A DNA stretch of 42,403 bases from an uncultured Lachnospiraceae bacterium. Its GTDB lineage: Bacteria; Bacillota; Clostridia; Lachnospirales; Lachnospiraceae. The notes under the pieces are model-generated. The model was not told the DNA's origin. It searched no databases and saw only the letters and a list, made by a program, of their open reading frames with translations. Shown here piece by piece: positions 33,282 to 41,113 of this stretch. A program made the position numbers and the translations under genes. How positions within the stretch are numbered: position 1 is the first letter of the stretch; each line of letters begins with the position of its first letter. Location: the NCBI GenBank assembly GCA_947626365.1, contig CANQRW010000025.1, positions 1-42,403 on the forward strand, written 5' to 3'.

Positions 33282-36200
33282 TTACTCTTCCCGCATCATG
33301 GCCTCAAACTCTTCCAGGGTCATTAATACCTTTCTGGGCTTGGTGCCCTCTTCCTCGCCTACAACGCCTGCCTCCGCCAGCTGGTCCATGATCCTGGCCG
33401 CGCGGTTGAAGCCGATCTTGAACATCCGCTGCAGCATGCCGATGGAACCCTTCTCCTTCTCGATAATGAATTTGCCGGCCTGGGCAAAATATTCATCCCG
33501 GTCGCCGCGTCCGTCGCCTCCGATCATCGACGCAGGCATAGCGATCTGATTCTGAATCTCCTCGCTGTACTCCATGCCAAGTTCCTGCTTCGTCAGGAAA
33601 TCCACTACCCCGGAGACCTCGGAATCGGATACAAAAGCACCCTGGACACGCTTGGGCTTGGTCATGCCGGCCGGATAGAACAGCATGTCGCCCTTGCCCA
33701 GAAGCTTTTCCGCGCCTACCATATCCAGAATCGTACGGGAATCCACGCCCGATGACACCGCAAAGGCGATTCTGGAAGGCACGTTGGCCTTGATCAGGCC
33801 CGTGATGACATCCACGGAAGGCCTCTGAGTCGCGATCACCAGGTGGATTCCGGCGGCTCTGGCCAGCTGGGCAAGACGGCAGATAGAAGCCTCTACCTCG
33901 CCGGGAGCAACCATCATCAGGTCGGCCAGCTCGTCGATGATAATGACGATCTGCGGCAGCTTCACCGGTTTATTCTCATCCTCGATATCTTTGATGGCTT
34001 CCACCTTCGCGTTGTATCCCTTCAGGTCCCGGACATTGTACTGGGCAAATTTCTTGTAGCGGTCGTCCATCTCCGCCACCGCCCAGTTCAGGGCCCCGGA
34101 TGCCTTCTTCGGATCCGTCACCACCGGAATCAGAAGATGGGGAATGCCGTTGTACACGCTCAGTTCCACCACCTTCGGGTCCACCATGATGACCTTTACG
34201 TCATCCGGATTGGCCTTGTAAATGATGCTCATGATCAGCGTATTGATACAGACGGATTTGCCGGAACCGGTAGAGCCTGCGATCAGCAGATGAGGCATCT
34301 TGGCAATATCCGTCACCACCACCTGTCCGCCGATATCCTTGCCGACCGCGAAGGCCAGCTTGGACTGGCTGTCCATAAATTCCGGCGTCTCCAGCACTTC
34401 CCGGAGATACACTACATTGTTCTCCTTATTAGGAACCTCAATGCCCACGGCGGATTTGCCGGGAATCGGGGCTTCGATTCGGATATCAGCGGCCGCCAGA
34501 CTCAGTTTGATATCGTCTGCCAGCCCTACGATCTTGCTCACCTTCACGCCCTGTTCCGGATGAAGCTCATACCGGGTAACAGAAGGTCCGCAGCTGACGT
34601 CAGTCACCGTAACGCCTACGCCGAAATCCCGAAGCGTCTGCTGCAGCTTGATCGCCGTCTCCCGGTACTCCTTGTCTGACTGGGTGACATTGCTGTTTCC
34701 GCGCTTCAGCAGGCTGATGGGCGGGAACTTGTATTCCTTCTTAACTGCCGGCTTCTTCGCGATCTCCGCATCCACGCCGTCGTTTTTGGTCTCTTTGACT
34801 TCCTGACGCTTCGCTTCAATCTTCTTGCGGAGCGCCTCCGTATCGCTCTCGATGATCTTACCTGTAGCGGTAACGATACGTCTGCTTCCCTCCGACATAA
34901 TCAGCTCGCCATCTGCCGTCACGCCCGCCGGCAGATCATTCCCGGCCGGCTCCTTAGGCATACCGTCCGCGGCATACGCCTCCGTACCATCCGCAAAGTT
35001 TTCCGCCATATCATCGGCAGCAGGCTCCTCCGGCATCGGGGTATCCTCCCTGCCGCCTGCATCCGCGCCATACCCGGCAGCGGAATCCTCTTCCGGGACG
35101 GAAACATCTCTGAATCCGCCCGTCTCCCAGTCGGAAATCTCTGTCCCGGGAACATTCTCTGTGGAAACATTCTCCGTATCAAAGGGAACCCTATCATCCT
35201 CCGGGTCTATGTAAACCGGAGGACGGTTGATATTGCCCGTAAATACATCGGCCGAATGCCAGCCGCCTCCGGCCGTATTTTTCGGCAGAAGATCGTCCAT
35301 AAACGCCTGGTTGCCCACTTCCGGATCAAATTCTGGCATGGCAGTCTTCTTTCCTTTGCGGCTGCCGGACCAGATAACAGGACCTGGCACCGGATCCTCA
35401 TAATTGCCTCCGGCATCACGGGAATCCTCATAATCGCCTCCGGCATCATAGGAATCCTCATAATCGCTATCAGAATTGCAGGAAATGTCCTCATAGGAAT
35501 CGCTGCCGTATTCATCCGCCGCCGGTCCTTCCTGCATCTCCATCCGGTCTGTCCTGCGCTCATCGTACTCCTCATCATAAGCCTGTCCTGCCATATCCGT
35601 TTCCGGAACCGGCAGCGCCTCCAGCTTGGTGGAATTCAGATTCACGCCGCGGACCTTCTGTTCCTCACGGAGCCTGCGCCGCTCTTCCTTTCGCTCCTGG
35701 TGGATCTCATGGCGCCGCTCCGCATCCTCTCTGGCATACTGATAGGCCTTTCCGCCGCCTCGCTTTACGGCGGAGACCACAGATTTCTCCGTGATGCACA
35801 CGATGCAGATCACCAGTCCCACCAGAAGAATCAGATAAGCTCCCACCGTACCCAGAACCGAACCGATCGCCAGCACCAGAATCCCTCCCAGCGCTCCGCC
35901 GCCCGCGCCGCTCCTGGCGCAGTTCGCGTAAATCTCGCCTATCTTCATTCCCGGCACATAACCGCCGCCGAACACCAGCTGGGCCAGCCCACACAGGATG
36001 CACACTCCGGCGATCACTGCCGTCATCTTAATCCTGGCCAGAGCGCTTCCCCGGTTAGCCATAATAAAGCACGTCCCCGCAAACAGGAGAATAGGCGCGG
36101 CGTATCCGATCATCCCGAAAACGCCCAGCTGCACCGTCCGAAGTACATCTCCCAACGCCCCGCAGAGACGAAAATTACACAAAAAGCACAGCACCGCAAC

Positions 36201-36341
36201 TGCAAACGAGGCGATAATCGCCACCTCTGTATAGATAAAACTGTCCTCCTGCTCCTGAACCTTTCTCTGATTTCTTCCCTTTGAGCCGGAACCTGTCTTT
36301 CTGCCGCCTGTCTTCCTGCTGTTCTTTGATTTACCAGCCAC
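33282..36341 (-). CDS. ftsK: FtsK/SpoIIIE family DNA translocase
   Basis: 1019 residues. Four membrane segments at about 36-57, 72-95, 106-126 and 150-182, a long acidic Pro/Glu/Gly-rich linker (about 230-530), then the motor: Walker A GSTGSGKS at 689-696, Walker B IVIIIDELADLMM, and a C-terminal winged-helix gamma domain that reads KOPS/SRS sequences. It pumps chromosome DNA through the division or sporulation septum. The linker is unusually long and holds 10-residue tandem repeats. GTG start, supported by AGGAGG 9 bases upstream and by a good promoter. The neighbouring tepA-spoIIIE order is seen in Bacillus. Confidence 0.95.
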   Translation of the reverse strand: MAGKSKNSRKTGGRKTGSGSKGRNQRKVQEQEDSFIYTEVAIIASFAVAVLCFLCNFRLCGALGDVLRTVQLGVFGMIGYAAPILLFAGTCFIMANRGSALARIKMTAVIAGVCILCGLAQLVFGGGYVPGMKIGEIYANCARSGAGGGALGGILVLAIGSVLGTVGAYLILLVGLVICIVCITEKSVVSAVKRGGGKAYQYAREDAERRHEIHQERKEERRRLREEQKVRGVNLNSTKLEALPVPETDMAGQAYDEEYDERRTDRMEMQEGPAADEYGSDSYEDISCNSDSDYEDSYDAGGDYEDSRDAGGNYEDPVPGPVIWSGSRKGKKTAMPEFDPEVGNQAFMDDLLPKNTAGGGWHSADVFTGNINRPPVYIDPEDDRVPFDTENVSTENVPGTEISDWETGGFRDVSVPEEDSAAGYGADAGGREDTPMPEEPAADDMAENFADGTEAYAADGMPKEPAGNDLPAGVTADGELIMSEGSRRIVTATGKIIESDTEALRKKIEAKRQEVKETKNDGVDAEIAKKPAVKKEYKFPPISLLKRGNSNVTQSDKEYRETAIKLQQTLRDFGVGVTVTDVSCGPSVTRYELHPEQGVKVSKIVGLADDIKLSLAAADIRIEAPIPGKSAVGIEVPNKENNVVYLREVLETPEFMDSQSKLAFAVGKDIGGQVVVTDIAKMPHLLIAGSTGSGKSVCINTLIMSIIYKANPDDVKVIMVDPKVVELSVYNGIPHLLIPVVTDPKKASGALNWAVAEMDDRYKKFAQYNVRDLKGYNAKVEAIKDIEDENKPVKLPQIVIIIDELADLMMVAPGEVEASICRLAQLARAAGIHLVIATQRPSVDVITGLIKANVPSRIAFAVSSGVDSRTILDMVGAEKLLGKGDMLFYPAGMTKPKRVQGAFVSDSEVSGVVDFLTKQELGMEYSEEIQNQIAMPASMIGGDGRGDRDEYFAQAGKFIIEKEKGSIGMLQRMFKIGFNRAARIMDQLAEAGVVGEEEGTKPRKVLMTLEEFEAMMREE
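35393..35467 (-). repeat. 30-bp in-frame tandem repeats in the ftsK linker
   Basis: Units 35393-35422 and 35423-35452 plus a partial third (35453-35467), encoding DYEDSYDAGG-type decapeptides at about residues 294-316. The difference between units is four bases. Confidence 0.85.
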
Positions 36342-36377
36342 TATCTATTGCCTCCTTACGAAATTGCCTCAAAATAT

Positions 36378-36406
36378 AGTATACAAAAAATGGGAGCAAA
36401 TTGCAA
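36378..36406 (-). promoter_or_regulatory. Promoter for ftsK
   Basis: Minus strand TTGCAA (36406-36401), 17 bases, TATACT (36383-36378), about 37 bases before the GTG start. The same box pair and spacing recur upstream of the SEC-C gene. Confidence 0.8.
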
Positions 36407-36440
36407 GGCTATCCCTCCGTTTCCCGCAGATTGATTCAAC

Positions 36441-36488
36441 GGCGTAATACAAAAAACGCGTCACTGGCGCGTTTTTTGCATACTGACG
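36441..36488 (-). repeat. Dispersed 3'-end element, copy C, with perfect bidirectional hairpin
   Basis: Minus strand: CGTCAGTATGC (36488-36478), AAAAAAC, GCGCCAGTGACGC, GTTTTTT, GTATTACGCC. The two 7-mers and the core ends make a perfect 10-bp stem around the loop CCAGTGA (36467-36461), with A and T runs on either side, so it could stop transcription in both directions. Confidence 0.75.
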
Positions 36489-36498
36489 CAACAGACAA

Positions 36499-36519
36499 GG
36501 ACGCCGGATTCCGGCGTCC
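36499..36519 (-). terminator. Intrinsic terminator after tepA
   Basis: GGACGCCGG and CCGGCGTCC make a perfect 9-bp stem with a 3-base loop, followed on the minus strand by TTGTCTGTTG. It lies 7 bases after the tepA stop codon. The T tract is interrupted. Confidence 0.7.
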
Positions 36520-36526
36520 CGCAAAA

Positions 36527-37240
36527 TTATTTTTTTTCTCTTTCTCTCTCCTCGATCATCCGGTGGAGCTTCGCAAGGGCCTCCCGGATCCCGCCCACCT
36601 CGTTGATCAGCCCCTGCTCCACCGCTTCCCGCCCTACCAGCACAGTGCCCAGGTCCCTGGTCAGCATCTCCGTATTCAGCATCAGCTTCTTCACCTGGTC
36701 ATAGGCAATCTCCGCGTGATTGGCGATAAAGTTCAGGATACGGTCCTGAATCATCTCAAAATATTCGTAAGTCTGGGAAGCGCCGATGACCATCCCCGTC
36801 ATCCGCACCGGATGAACCATCATGGTCCCCGTGGGAACAATAAAGGAATAATCCGTGGACACTGCCAGGGGCACTCCGATGGAATGGCTGCCCCCCAGGA
36901 CCAGGGACACGGTGGGGACGCTCAGGGATGCGATCATCTCCGCGATGGCAAGTCCCGCGTCTACATCTCCTCCCGACGTGTTGAGAAGCACCAGAAGCCC
37001 CTCCACCTCATCATTATCCTCAATGGCCGCCAGACTGGGAAGAACATGGTCGTATTTGGTGGTCTTGGCACTTCCCGGGGCATTCTCATGGCCCTCCACC
37101 TCCCCAATGATGGACAGCAGGTGAATCTTTCTTCTGCTCCGGTTCTCTTCCAAAGTCAGCTGGCCGTATTCCTCCAGTTTCTCGTCCTCTTTCTCCTGAA
37201 TCTCCTTCTCATCTTTTCTATCTTCACGATCCTGATCCAT
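36527..37240 (-). CDS. tepA: ClpP/TepA-type protease homologue
   Basis: 237 residues from the ATG at 37240, 9 bases after AAGGAG; the longer frame would need a TTG. The first about 35 residues are charged and Glu/Lys-rich. Then the ClpP fold: LLVLLNTSGGDVDAGLAIAE, GGSHSIGVPLAVS with the likely nucleophile Ser120, and MMVHPVRMTG with His143. This matches B. subtilis TepA (YmfB), a ClpP-like protein reported to aid protein secretion and germination. It differs from true ClpP by its charged N-terminus and the HSIG nucleophile region. It lies upstream of ftsK on the same strand, separated by a terminator and element C. Confidence 0.87.
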   Translation of the reverse strand: MDQDREDRKDEKEIQEKEDEKLEEYGQLTLEENRSRRKIHLLSIIGEVEGHENAPGSAKTTKYDHVLPSLAAIEDNDEVEGLLVLLNTSGGDVDAGLAIAEMIASLSVPTVSLVLGGSHSIGVPLAVSTDYSFIVPTGTMMVHPVRMTGMVIGASQTYEYFEMIQDRILNFIANHAEIAYDQVKKLMLNTEMLTRDLGTVLVGREAVEQGLINEVGGIREALAKLHRMIEEREREKK

Positions 37241-37335
37241 GGCACGACACTCCTTCAATAAATTGCTTGATTAGGGATAGTCTGCCTGAAAATATCAGAA
37301 ATTATACGGACGGATCACGCGCGGACACAGCAATC

Positions 37336-37896
37336 TTATTTGCCGGAATAGGAACCGCGTTTCAAAAGCCTTCGCATATACCGAAATGTCTTCTTCTCTC
37401 CCTCCCGGCTGAGCATTGTCAGAATCTTCTCCAGTTCCCCTGCCGTATCCGGATGGATCAGCGGCCTGACGTAGGGCTTCTCCCGCTCATAGTATTCCAG
37501 GGCGCTGGAATCGGTATAATCCTTTCCCTTATACACTCTGCAGGCGGCAATCCGGTCCATGACCATCTCCACAAGATAATTGACCGGCATAGGGTGACCT
37601 ACCAGCCCCTTCTCCTTGTCCAGGGAGAAATCAATCCAATACTCGAAATGGTGCTTGTTTCTTCCCTTATGATGAAGCCAGGCCGTGGAAAATCCTTTTT
37701 GCTCCCTCTCCGCGGCGTTGGGACTCCGGGTCCCCTGATAGTATTTCACGCCGACGGCAAACTCCTCCGGAGAGTACTTGGACATATCATGGAGAAGTCC
37801 CTGACGGAACAGGCCGACCCGGAAGCAATTAATCATAACCAGCCATTTATGCTCCGTAATTGTACAAAAATGTTTCCATGCTTTTTGATGTTTCAT
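37336..37896 (-). CDS. DUF5662 family protein
   Basis: 186 residues from the ATG at 37896, preceded by AGGAGG; a GTG six codons earlier is less likely. A soluble, His-rich protein: HxxxH near the N-terminus, LLHDMSKYSPEEF (an HD-like pair), WLHHKGRNKHHFEYW and a further MVMDRIAA segment. The spacing of H, HD, HH and D resembles HD-domain-like metal hydrolases, so a metal-dependent phosphohydrolase is possible, but the function is unknown. It is divergent from cspA and lies 95 bases upstream of tepA. Confidence 0.75.
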   Translation of the reverse strand: MKHQKAWKHFCTITEHKWLVMINCFRVGLFRQGLLHDMSKYSPEEFAVGVKYYQGTRSPNAAEREQKGFSTAWLHHKGRNKHHFEYWIDFSLDKEKGLVGHPMPVNYLVEMVMDRIAACRVYKGKDYTDSSALEYYEREKPYVRPLIHPDTAGELEKILTMLSREGEKKTFRYMRRLLKRGSYSGK

Positions 37897-37978
37897 CCGA
37901 GGTTCCTCCTGCACTTTCTTGATTTTTGAAAATCTTGCATTTTTTCGGATACTTTTCCCGCATTTTTTGCGAAAATAT

Positions 37979-38007
37979 TTGACACTTTTTTACAATTATG
38001 CTATTCT
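37979..38007 (+). promoter_or_regulatory. Promoter for cspA
   Basis: TTGACA (37979-37984), 17 bases, TATTCT (38002-38007), with TG one base before the -10 box (extended -10). The leader is about 50 bases long, without the long cold-shock 5' UTR of E. coli cspA. GGAGGT at 38051-38056 is the ribosome binding site. Confidence 0.85.
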
Positions 38008-38064
38008 TAACACAGTTGCAATATTTGCACCAGAATCATCATTTTCATTTGGAGGTAACTTATC

Positions 38065-38265
38065 ATGAGCAAAGGTACAGTTAAGTGGTTTAACAATCAG
38101 AAGGGATACGGCTTCATCTGTGATGAGCAGGGTAATGATGTTTTCGTTCATTACTCCGGGCTGAACATGGAAGGCTACAAGACCCTGGAAGAGGGCGCTG
38201 CCGTTGAATTCGACGTAGTGGAAGGCGCCAAGGGACCACAGGCTACCAACGTTACAAAACTTTAA
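38065..38265 (+). CDS. cspA: Cold shock protein (CspA/CspB family)
   Basis: 66 residues. Single cold-shock domain with RNP1 KGYGFI (about 14-19) and RNP2 VFVHY (about 27-31); binds single-stranded RNA/DNA as a chaperone that melts structures in mRNA. It starts [12 protein letters not shown], the classical form. Own strong promoter and terminator make it a single-gene unit; short, highly expressed genes of this type often have near-consensus signals, as here. Confidence 0.96.
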   Translation: MSKGTVKWFNNQKGYGFICDEQGNDVFVHYSGLNMEGYKTLEEGAAVEFDVVEGAKGPQATNVTKL

Positions 38266-38332
38266 TTCTCAAGCGACAGTGTACCTTTATTTATGTAGTA
38301 ACAATATAGCGCACACCGTGTATGATCGCGAG

Positions 38333-38361
38333 AAGGACCGCTCAGGCAGGCGGTCCTTTTT
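38333..38361 (+). terminator. Intrinsic terminator of cspA
   Basis: AAGGACCGC (38333-38341) and GCGGTCCTT (38350-38358) form a perfect 9-bp stem with an 8-base loop, then TTT (TTTTT counted from the stem end). It lies 67 bases after the cspA stop. Confidence 0.88.
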
Positions 38362-38367
38362 GTATCT

Positions 38368-38417
38368 GCATGCGAGCGGAGCGCCAGTGACGCTCTGCTC
38401 GTATTACGTCAGTATGC
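38368..38417 (+). repeat. Dispersed 3'-end element, copy D (downstream of cspA)
   Basis: Plus strand, the direction of cspA: GCATGC, GAGCGGA, GCGCCAGTGACGC (38381-38393), TCTGCTC, GTATTACGTCAGTATGC (38401-38417). The stem GAGCGGAGCG/CGCTCTGCTC (one mismatch) encloses the same loop CCAGTGA as in copy C, with different paired bases. It begins 7 bases after the cspA terminator. Confidence 0.75.
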
Positions 38418-38426
38418 AAAGCGCTG

Positions 38427-38457
38427 TTGCAGAATATTCACCGCAGCAATTCTGCAA
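38427..38457. repeat. Inverted repeat between element D and hslO
   Basis: TTGCAGAAT (38427-38435) and ATTCTGCAA (38449-38457), 9-bp perfect stem with a 13-base loop. It lies 12 bases beyond the hslO stop and is followed by TGACCCCCTA, a 10-mer also present next to the palindromes near 12.6 kb. Confidence 0.6.
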
Positions 38458-38469
38458 TGACCCCCTAGA

Positions 38470-39351
38470 TTACCTGACTGCCTTCTTTAAAAGCTCCTTC
38501 AGCTCTTCCACCGTAAATGTATACTGTTTCCCGCAGAAATGACAGCCCGCCTCAATGGGCTTACCATCCCGGATCATCTCTTCCAGATCCTTTTTCCCAA
38601 TGCTGATCAGCGCTTTTTCCACCCGGGCCTTATCGCAGCCGCAGTAAAACCGGGTATCCAGCCTGTCGTTTATCTCCAGCCCGAATTCTCCCAGAAGCTC
38701 TCCCAAGATATCCTCCGGCGTCATACCGGCGTCCAGAAGGGATGTCACGGAAGAGATTTTCCCGATTTTTTCCTCCAGGGCCGCAGCAGCCTCATCGGAG
38801 GCCCCCGGCATCATCTGGATGATAAAACCGCCTGCCCTCCGCACCGTGTTGTCCTTGTTCATCAGCACGCCCAGGGCCACAGAAGACGGCGTCTGCTCGG
38901 AGGTAGCATAATAATAGGTCAGATCTTCAGCAATCTCTCCCGTCACCAAGATGGTCTGTCCCACGTAGGGTTCCTTCAGACCGATATCTTCAATCACACT
39001 GAGCACGCCGACGCCCAAAGCGCCGCCTACATCCAGCTTTCCCCTGGCATTGGGAGGCAGCATCACCTGGGGATTGGCCGCATAGCCTTTCACATTTCCT
39101 TTAGCGTCTGCCGTCACCGTCAGACTGCCGATAGGTCCGTCGCCCTGAATCTTCAGGGTCAGAAGGTCTTTCTCGCCCTTCATCATACTGCCCATCATGG
39201 CGCCTGCCGTCATGAGACGGCCCAGAGCCGCCGTCGCCACCGGGCTCAGGTTATGATTGACCCGCCCTGTCTCCACCAAATCCCTGGTGGATGCGGCAAA
39301 AGCCCTTACCTGCCCCTCTGCCGCCGTAGCGCGAATGATATAATCCGACAT
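38470..39351 (-). CDS. hslO: Redox-regulated chaperone Hsp33
   Basis: 293 residues, normal length. N-terminal domain with GRVNHNLSPVATAALGR and a long central beta domain; C-terminal zinc site CxC (FYCGCDK) and CxxC (GCHFCGKQ) about 30 residues later. Reduced and zinc-bound it is inactive; oxidation by peroxide or HOCl plus unfolding frees Zn and activates holdase activity. It lies 38 bases after the methyltransferase gene, probably in one transcript with it, and is convergent with cspA. Confidence 0.96.
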   Translation of the reverse strand: MSDYIIRATAAEGQVRAFAASTRDLVETGRVNHNLSPVATAALGRLMTAGAMMGSMMKGEKDLLTLKIQGDGPIGSLTVTADAKGNVKGYAANPQVMLPPNARGKLDVGGALGVGVLSVIEDIGLKEPYVGQTILVTGEIAEDLTYYYATSEQTPSSVALGVLMNKDNTVRRAGGFIIQMMPGASDEAAAALEEKIGKISSVTSLLDAGMTPEDILGELLGEFGLEINDRLDTRFYCGCDKARVEKALISIGKKDLEEMIRDGKPIEAGCHFCGKQYTFTVEELKELLKKAVR

Positions 39352-39389
39352 TGGATTTCCTCCTTCTCAGCCTTACATGCAGTCTGCCG

Positions 39390-40157
39390 TCAGAACCGGC
39401 AGTCCGCCTTTCCTCTTTCCCTCAGGATCACATAGATTCTCTCACTGTCCTCACGCGGCTTCTCTCTGGAGAACGCATCGTAAGCCGTCACAAATTCCAT
39501 CCCGGCCTCTGCCGCCGCCCTCCGGATCTCCTCCAGGTCATAGGCCCGCTGGAAATGAGTCTCCTCGTACCGGCGGTACTGGTCTCCCTTTTCCCGGACA
39601 AACAGCGTCAGATCATACTCGTTGATTCGGCTGTCTGAATCGTAATCGTTCTCCCAGATAAAACTGCAGTCCTCACGGTTCTCGGCAATGATGCTGTCCC
39701 CGATCACCTGTTCATACTTGTAAACCGTATTCAGATCGAAAATAAACACGCCGCCCGGGTCCAGATAATTATTGACCAGCCGAAACACCGTCACCAGGTC
39801 CTCATAATCTGTCAGGTAATTCATGGAATCGCACAGGCTTACCGCGGCGGCCACCGTGCCGTACAGCTCAAACTCCCGCATATCCTGGAGAAGATACAGA
39901 ATATCCAGGCCGGACCGGTCACGCTTCTCCACAGCAATCTGAAGCATATCCTCCGACAGATCCACGCCGATCATGTCATAGCCCCGGCGGGCCAGAATCT
40001 CCGTCAGGCTGCCGGTCCCGCAGCCTAAGTCCAGCAGGAGCCCGTCCCTCACTCCATAGTCTTCCAAAAGTCCGCAGAGAAATTCCGCCCACTCCTCATA
40101 AGGTACATCATCCATCAGTTCGTCATAGACTTCCGCAAAACCGGTGTAGGCTTCCAT
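39390..40157 (-). CDS. Class I SAM-dependent methyltransferase
   Basis: 255 residues from the ATG at 40157 (MEAYTGFAEVYDELMDD), which has GGAGG 8 bases upstream; a longer frame adds 14 residues. Rossmann SAM motif LLDLGCGTGSLTE near residue 50, followed by GVDLSEDML and the motif IV-like region CDSMNYLTD. The substrate is unknown; the family (Methyltransf_25) acts on small molecules or tRNA. It is followed by hslO and preceded, after a 195-base gap with degenerate repeats, by the SEC-C gene. Confidence 0.85.
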   Translation of the reverse strand: MEAYTGFAEVYDELMDDVPYEEWAEFLCGLLEDYGVRDGLLLDLGCGTGSLTEILARRGYDMIGVDLSEDMLQIAVEKRDRSGLDILYLLQDMREFELYGTVAAAVSLCDSMNYLTDYEDLVTVFRLVNNYLDPGGVFIFDLNTVYKYEQVIGDSIIAENREDCSFIWENDYDSDSRINEYDLTLFVREKGDQYRRYEETHFQRAYDLEEIRRAAAEAGMEFVTAYDAFSREKPREDSERIYVILRERGKADCRF

Positions 40158-40242
40158 CTCCGCTTCCTCCCTGTTCTCGTAACCAAAGGCAGAGCCCATC
40201 CTGCGATGTCTCTGCCTTACTGTTACCTATCTCTCTCCCGCC

Positions 40243-40344
40243 GCCGCGCCTTTTGCCTCTGCAAAATGCCCCGGCTTTCCTTAATCGTCATTGACTGCCG
40301 CGCCTTTTCGCATCAGCAGGCAATCACTAACTGCAGCGCCTTTC
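40243..40344. repeat. Degenerate direct repeats between SEC-C gene and methyltransferase
   Basis: The 12-mer GCCGCGCCTTTT occurs at 40243-40254 and 40297-40308, and a 2-mismatch form (GCAGCGCCTTTC) at 40333-40344, immediately after the SEC-C stop. Flanking bases also show partial similarity (ATCACTAA vs GTCATTGA). Confidence 0.5.
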
Positions 40345-40351
40345 CGCTTCC

Positions 40352-40861
40352 TCAGGCGTTCCTTCCGCAGCACTTCTTATACTTCTTGCCGCTGCCGCAT
40401 GGACAGGGATCATTGGGGAAAATCTTAGGAGCCTTGCGGATGGTTCCGGAGGCCTTCTGATCCTTGTAAAGCTCCTTCCGGCGCTCCTCGGTCAGAATGG
40501 AATCCCACTGAGGCAGATTGTACAGCCAGTCCGCCTTGGCCTCCACCATATGCCAGTACAGCTTCTCCGGATCGATCTGAATCTTCACCGGAGTATCCTC
40601 CTCCATGGTGTCGATGGGGTTCTCATAGCCCTTCAGGCTCTCGTTGATCCCATCCAGGAACCCGGTCATGATCAGGATCTCTGTGTTGAACTTCTCAGCC
40701 AGTTCCTTCACCGTGCCCTCGATTACCTGCTCCGGCTCGGCCAGAATCTGCTCATAAATCCCCTTCTCAATCGCGAAATAACCGGACCACATCTTCTCTC
40801 TCTGCTTCGCGTCCAGGCCGTCGCCGTAGGCCATATTCCGCCATGTCTCTAACAATGCCAT
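40352..40861 (-). CDS. SEC-C motif protein, 169 aa
   Basis: 169 residues. The C-terminus holds a SEC-C zinc motif ([14 protein letters not shown]), as at the end of SecA, where it binds zinc and SecB/ribosomes. The rest is an acidic helical domain beginning [17 protein letters not shown] associate this architecture with small conserved proteins of Lachnospiraceae that lack a defined role. A promoter (TTGCAA, 17 bases, TATACT) lies about 95-120 bases upstream, with an untranslated leader holding a small GGCTC/GAGCC hairpin. The start has a weak AAGGAAGGA site. Confidence 0.83.
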   Translation of the reverse strand: MALLETWRNMAYGDGLDAKQREKMWSGYFAIEKGIYEQILAEPEQVIEGTVKELAEKFNTEILIMTGFLDGINESLKGYENPIDTMEEDTPVKIQIDPEKLYWHMVEAKADWLYNLPQWDSILTEERRKELYKDQKASGTIRKAPKIFPNDPCPCGSGKKYKKCCGRNA

Positions 40862-40955
40862 AATCTTCTATCCTTCCTTCTTACGCATCTTCCGTCAAAC
40901 GCTGCTCCGCAGGCGAACCGCGCCGCGCTGCCGGCTCTTACCCGAGCCATACCCT

Positions 40956-40984
40956 AGTATATAACAAGAGAATTGTTTTTGCAA
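40956..40984 (-). promoter_or_regulatory. Promoter for the SEC-C gene
   Basis: Minus strand TTGCAA (40984-40979), 17 bases, TATACT (40961-40956); leader about 90 bases. Boxes are identical to the ftsK promoter. Confidence 0.75.
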
Positions 40985-41037
40985 CGAAAATTCAACTTTA
41001 TTTCCACTCCTTTACCGTGTAGCAACACAAACTTTCC

Positions 41038-41065
41038 TTGACATACCCCCCCGACGTTGTACAAT
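41038..41065 (+). promoter_or_regulatory. Promoter for the GT2-GtrA gene
   Basis: TTGACA (41038-41043), 16 bases including a C7 run, TACAAT (41060-41065). It overlaps an upstream TTG frame start, which supports the ATG at 41114 as the true start. Confidence 0.75.
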
Positions 41066-41113
41066 GAACTCGCCAAAAAAGGACTTTACCGCGATACGGA
41101 GGAAATATTCCAG

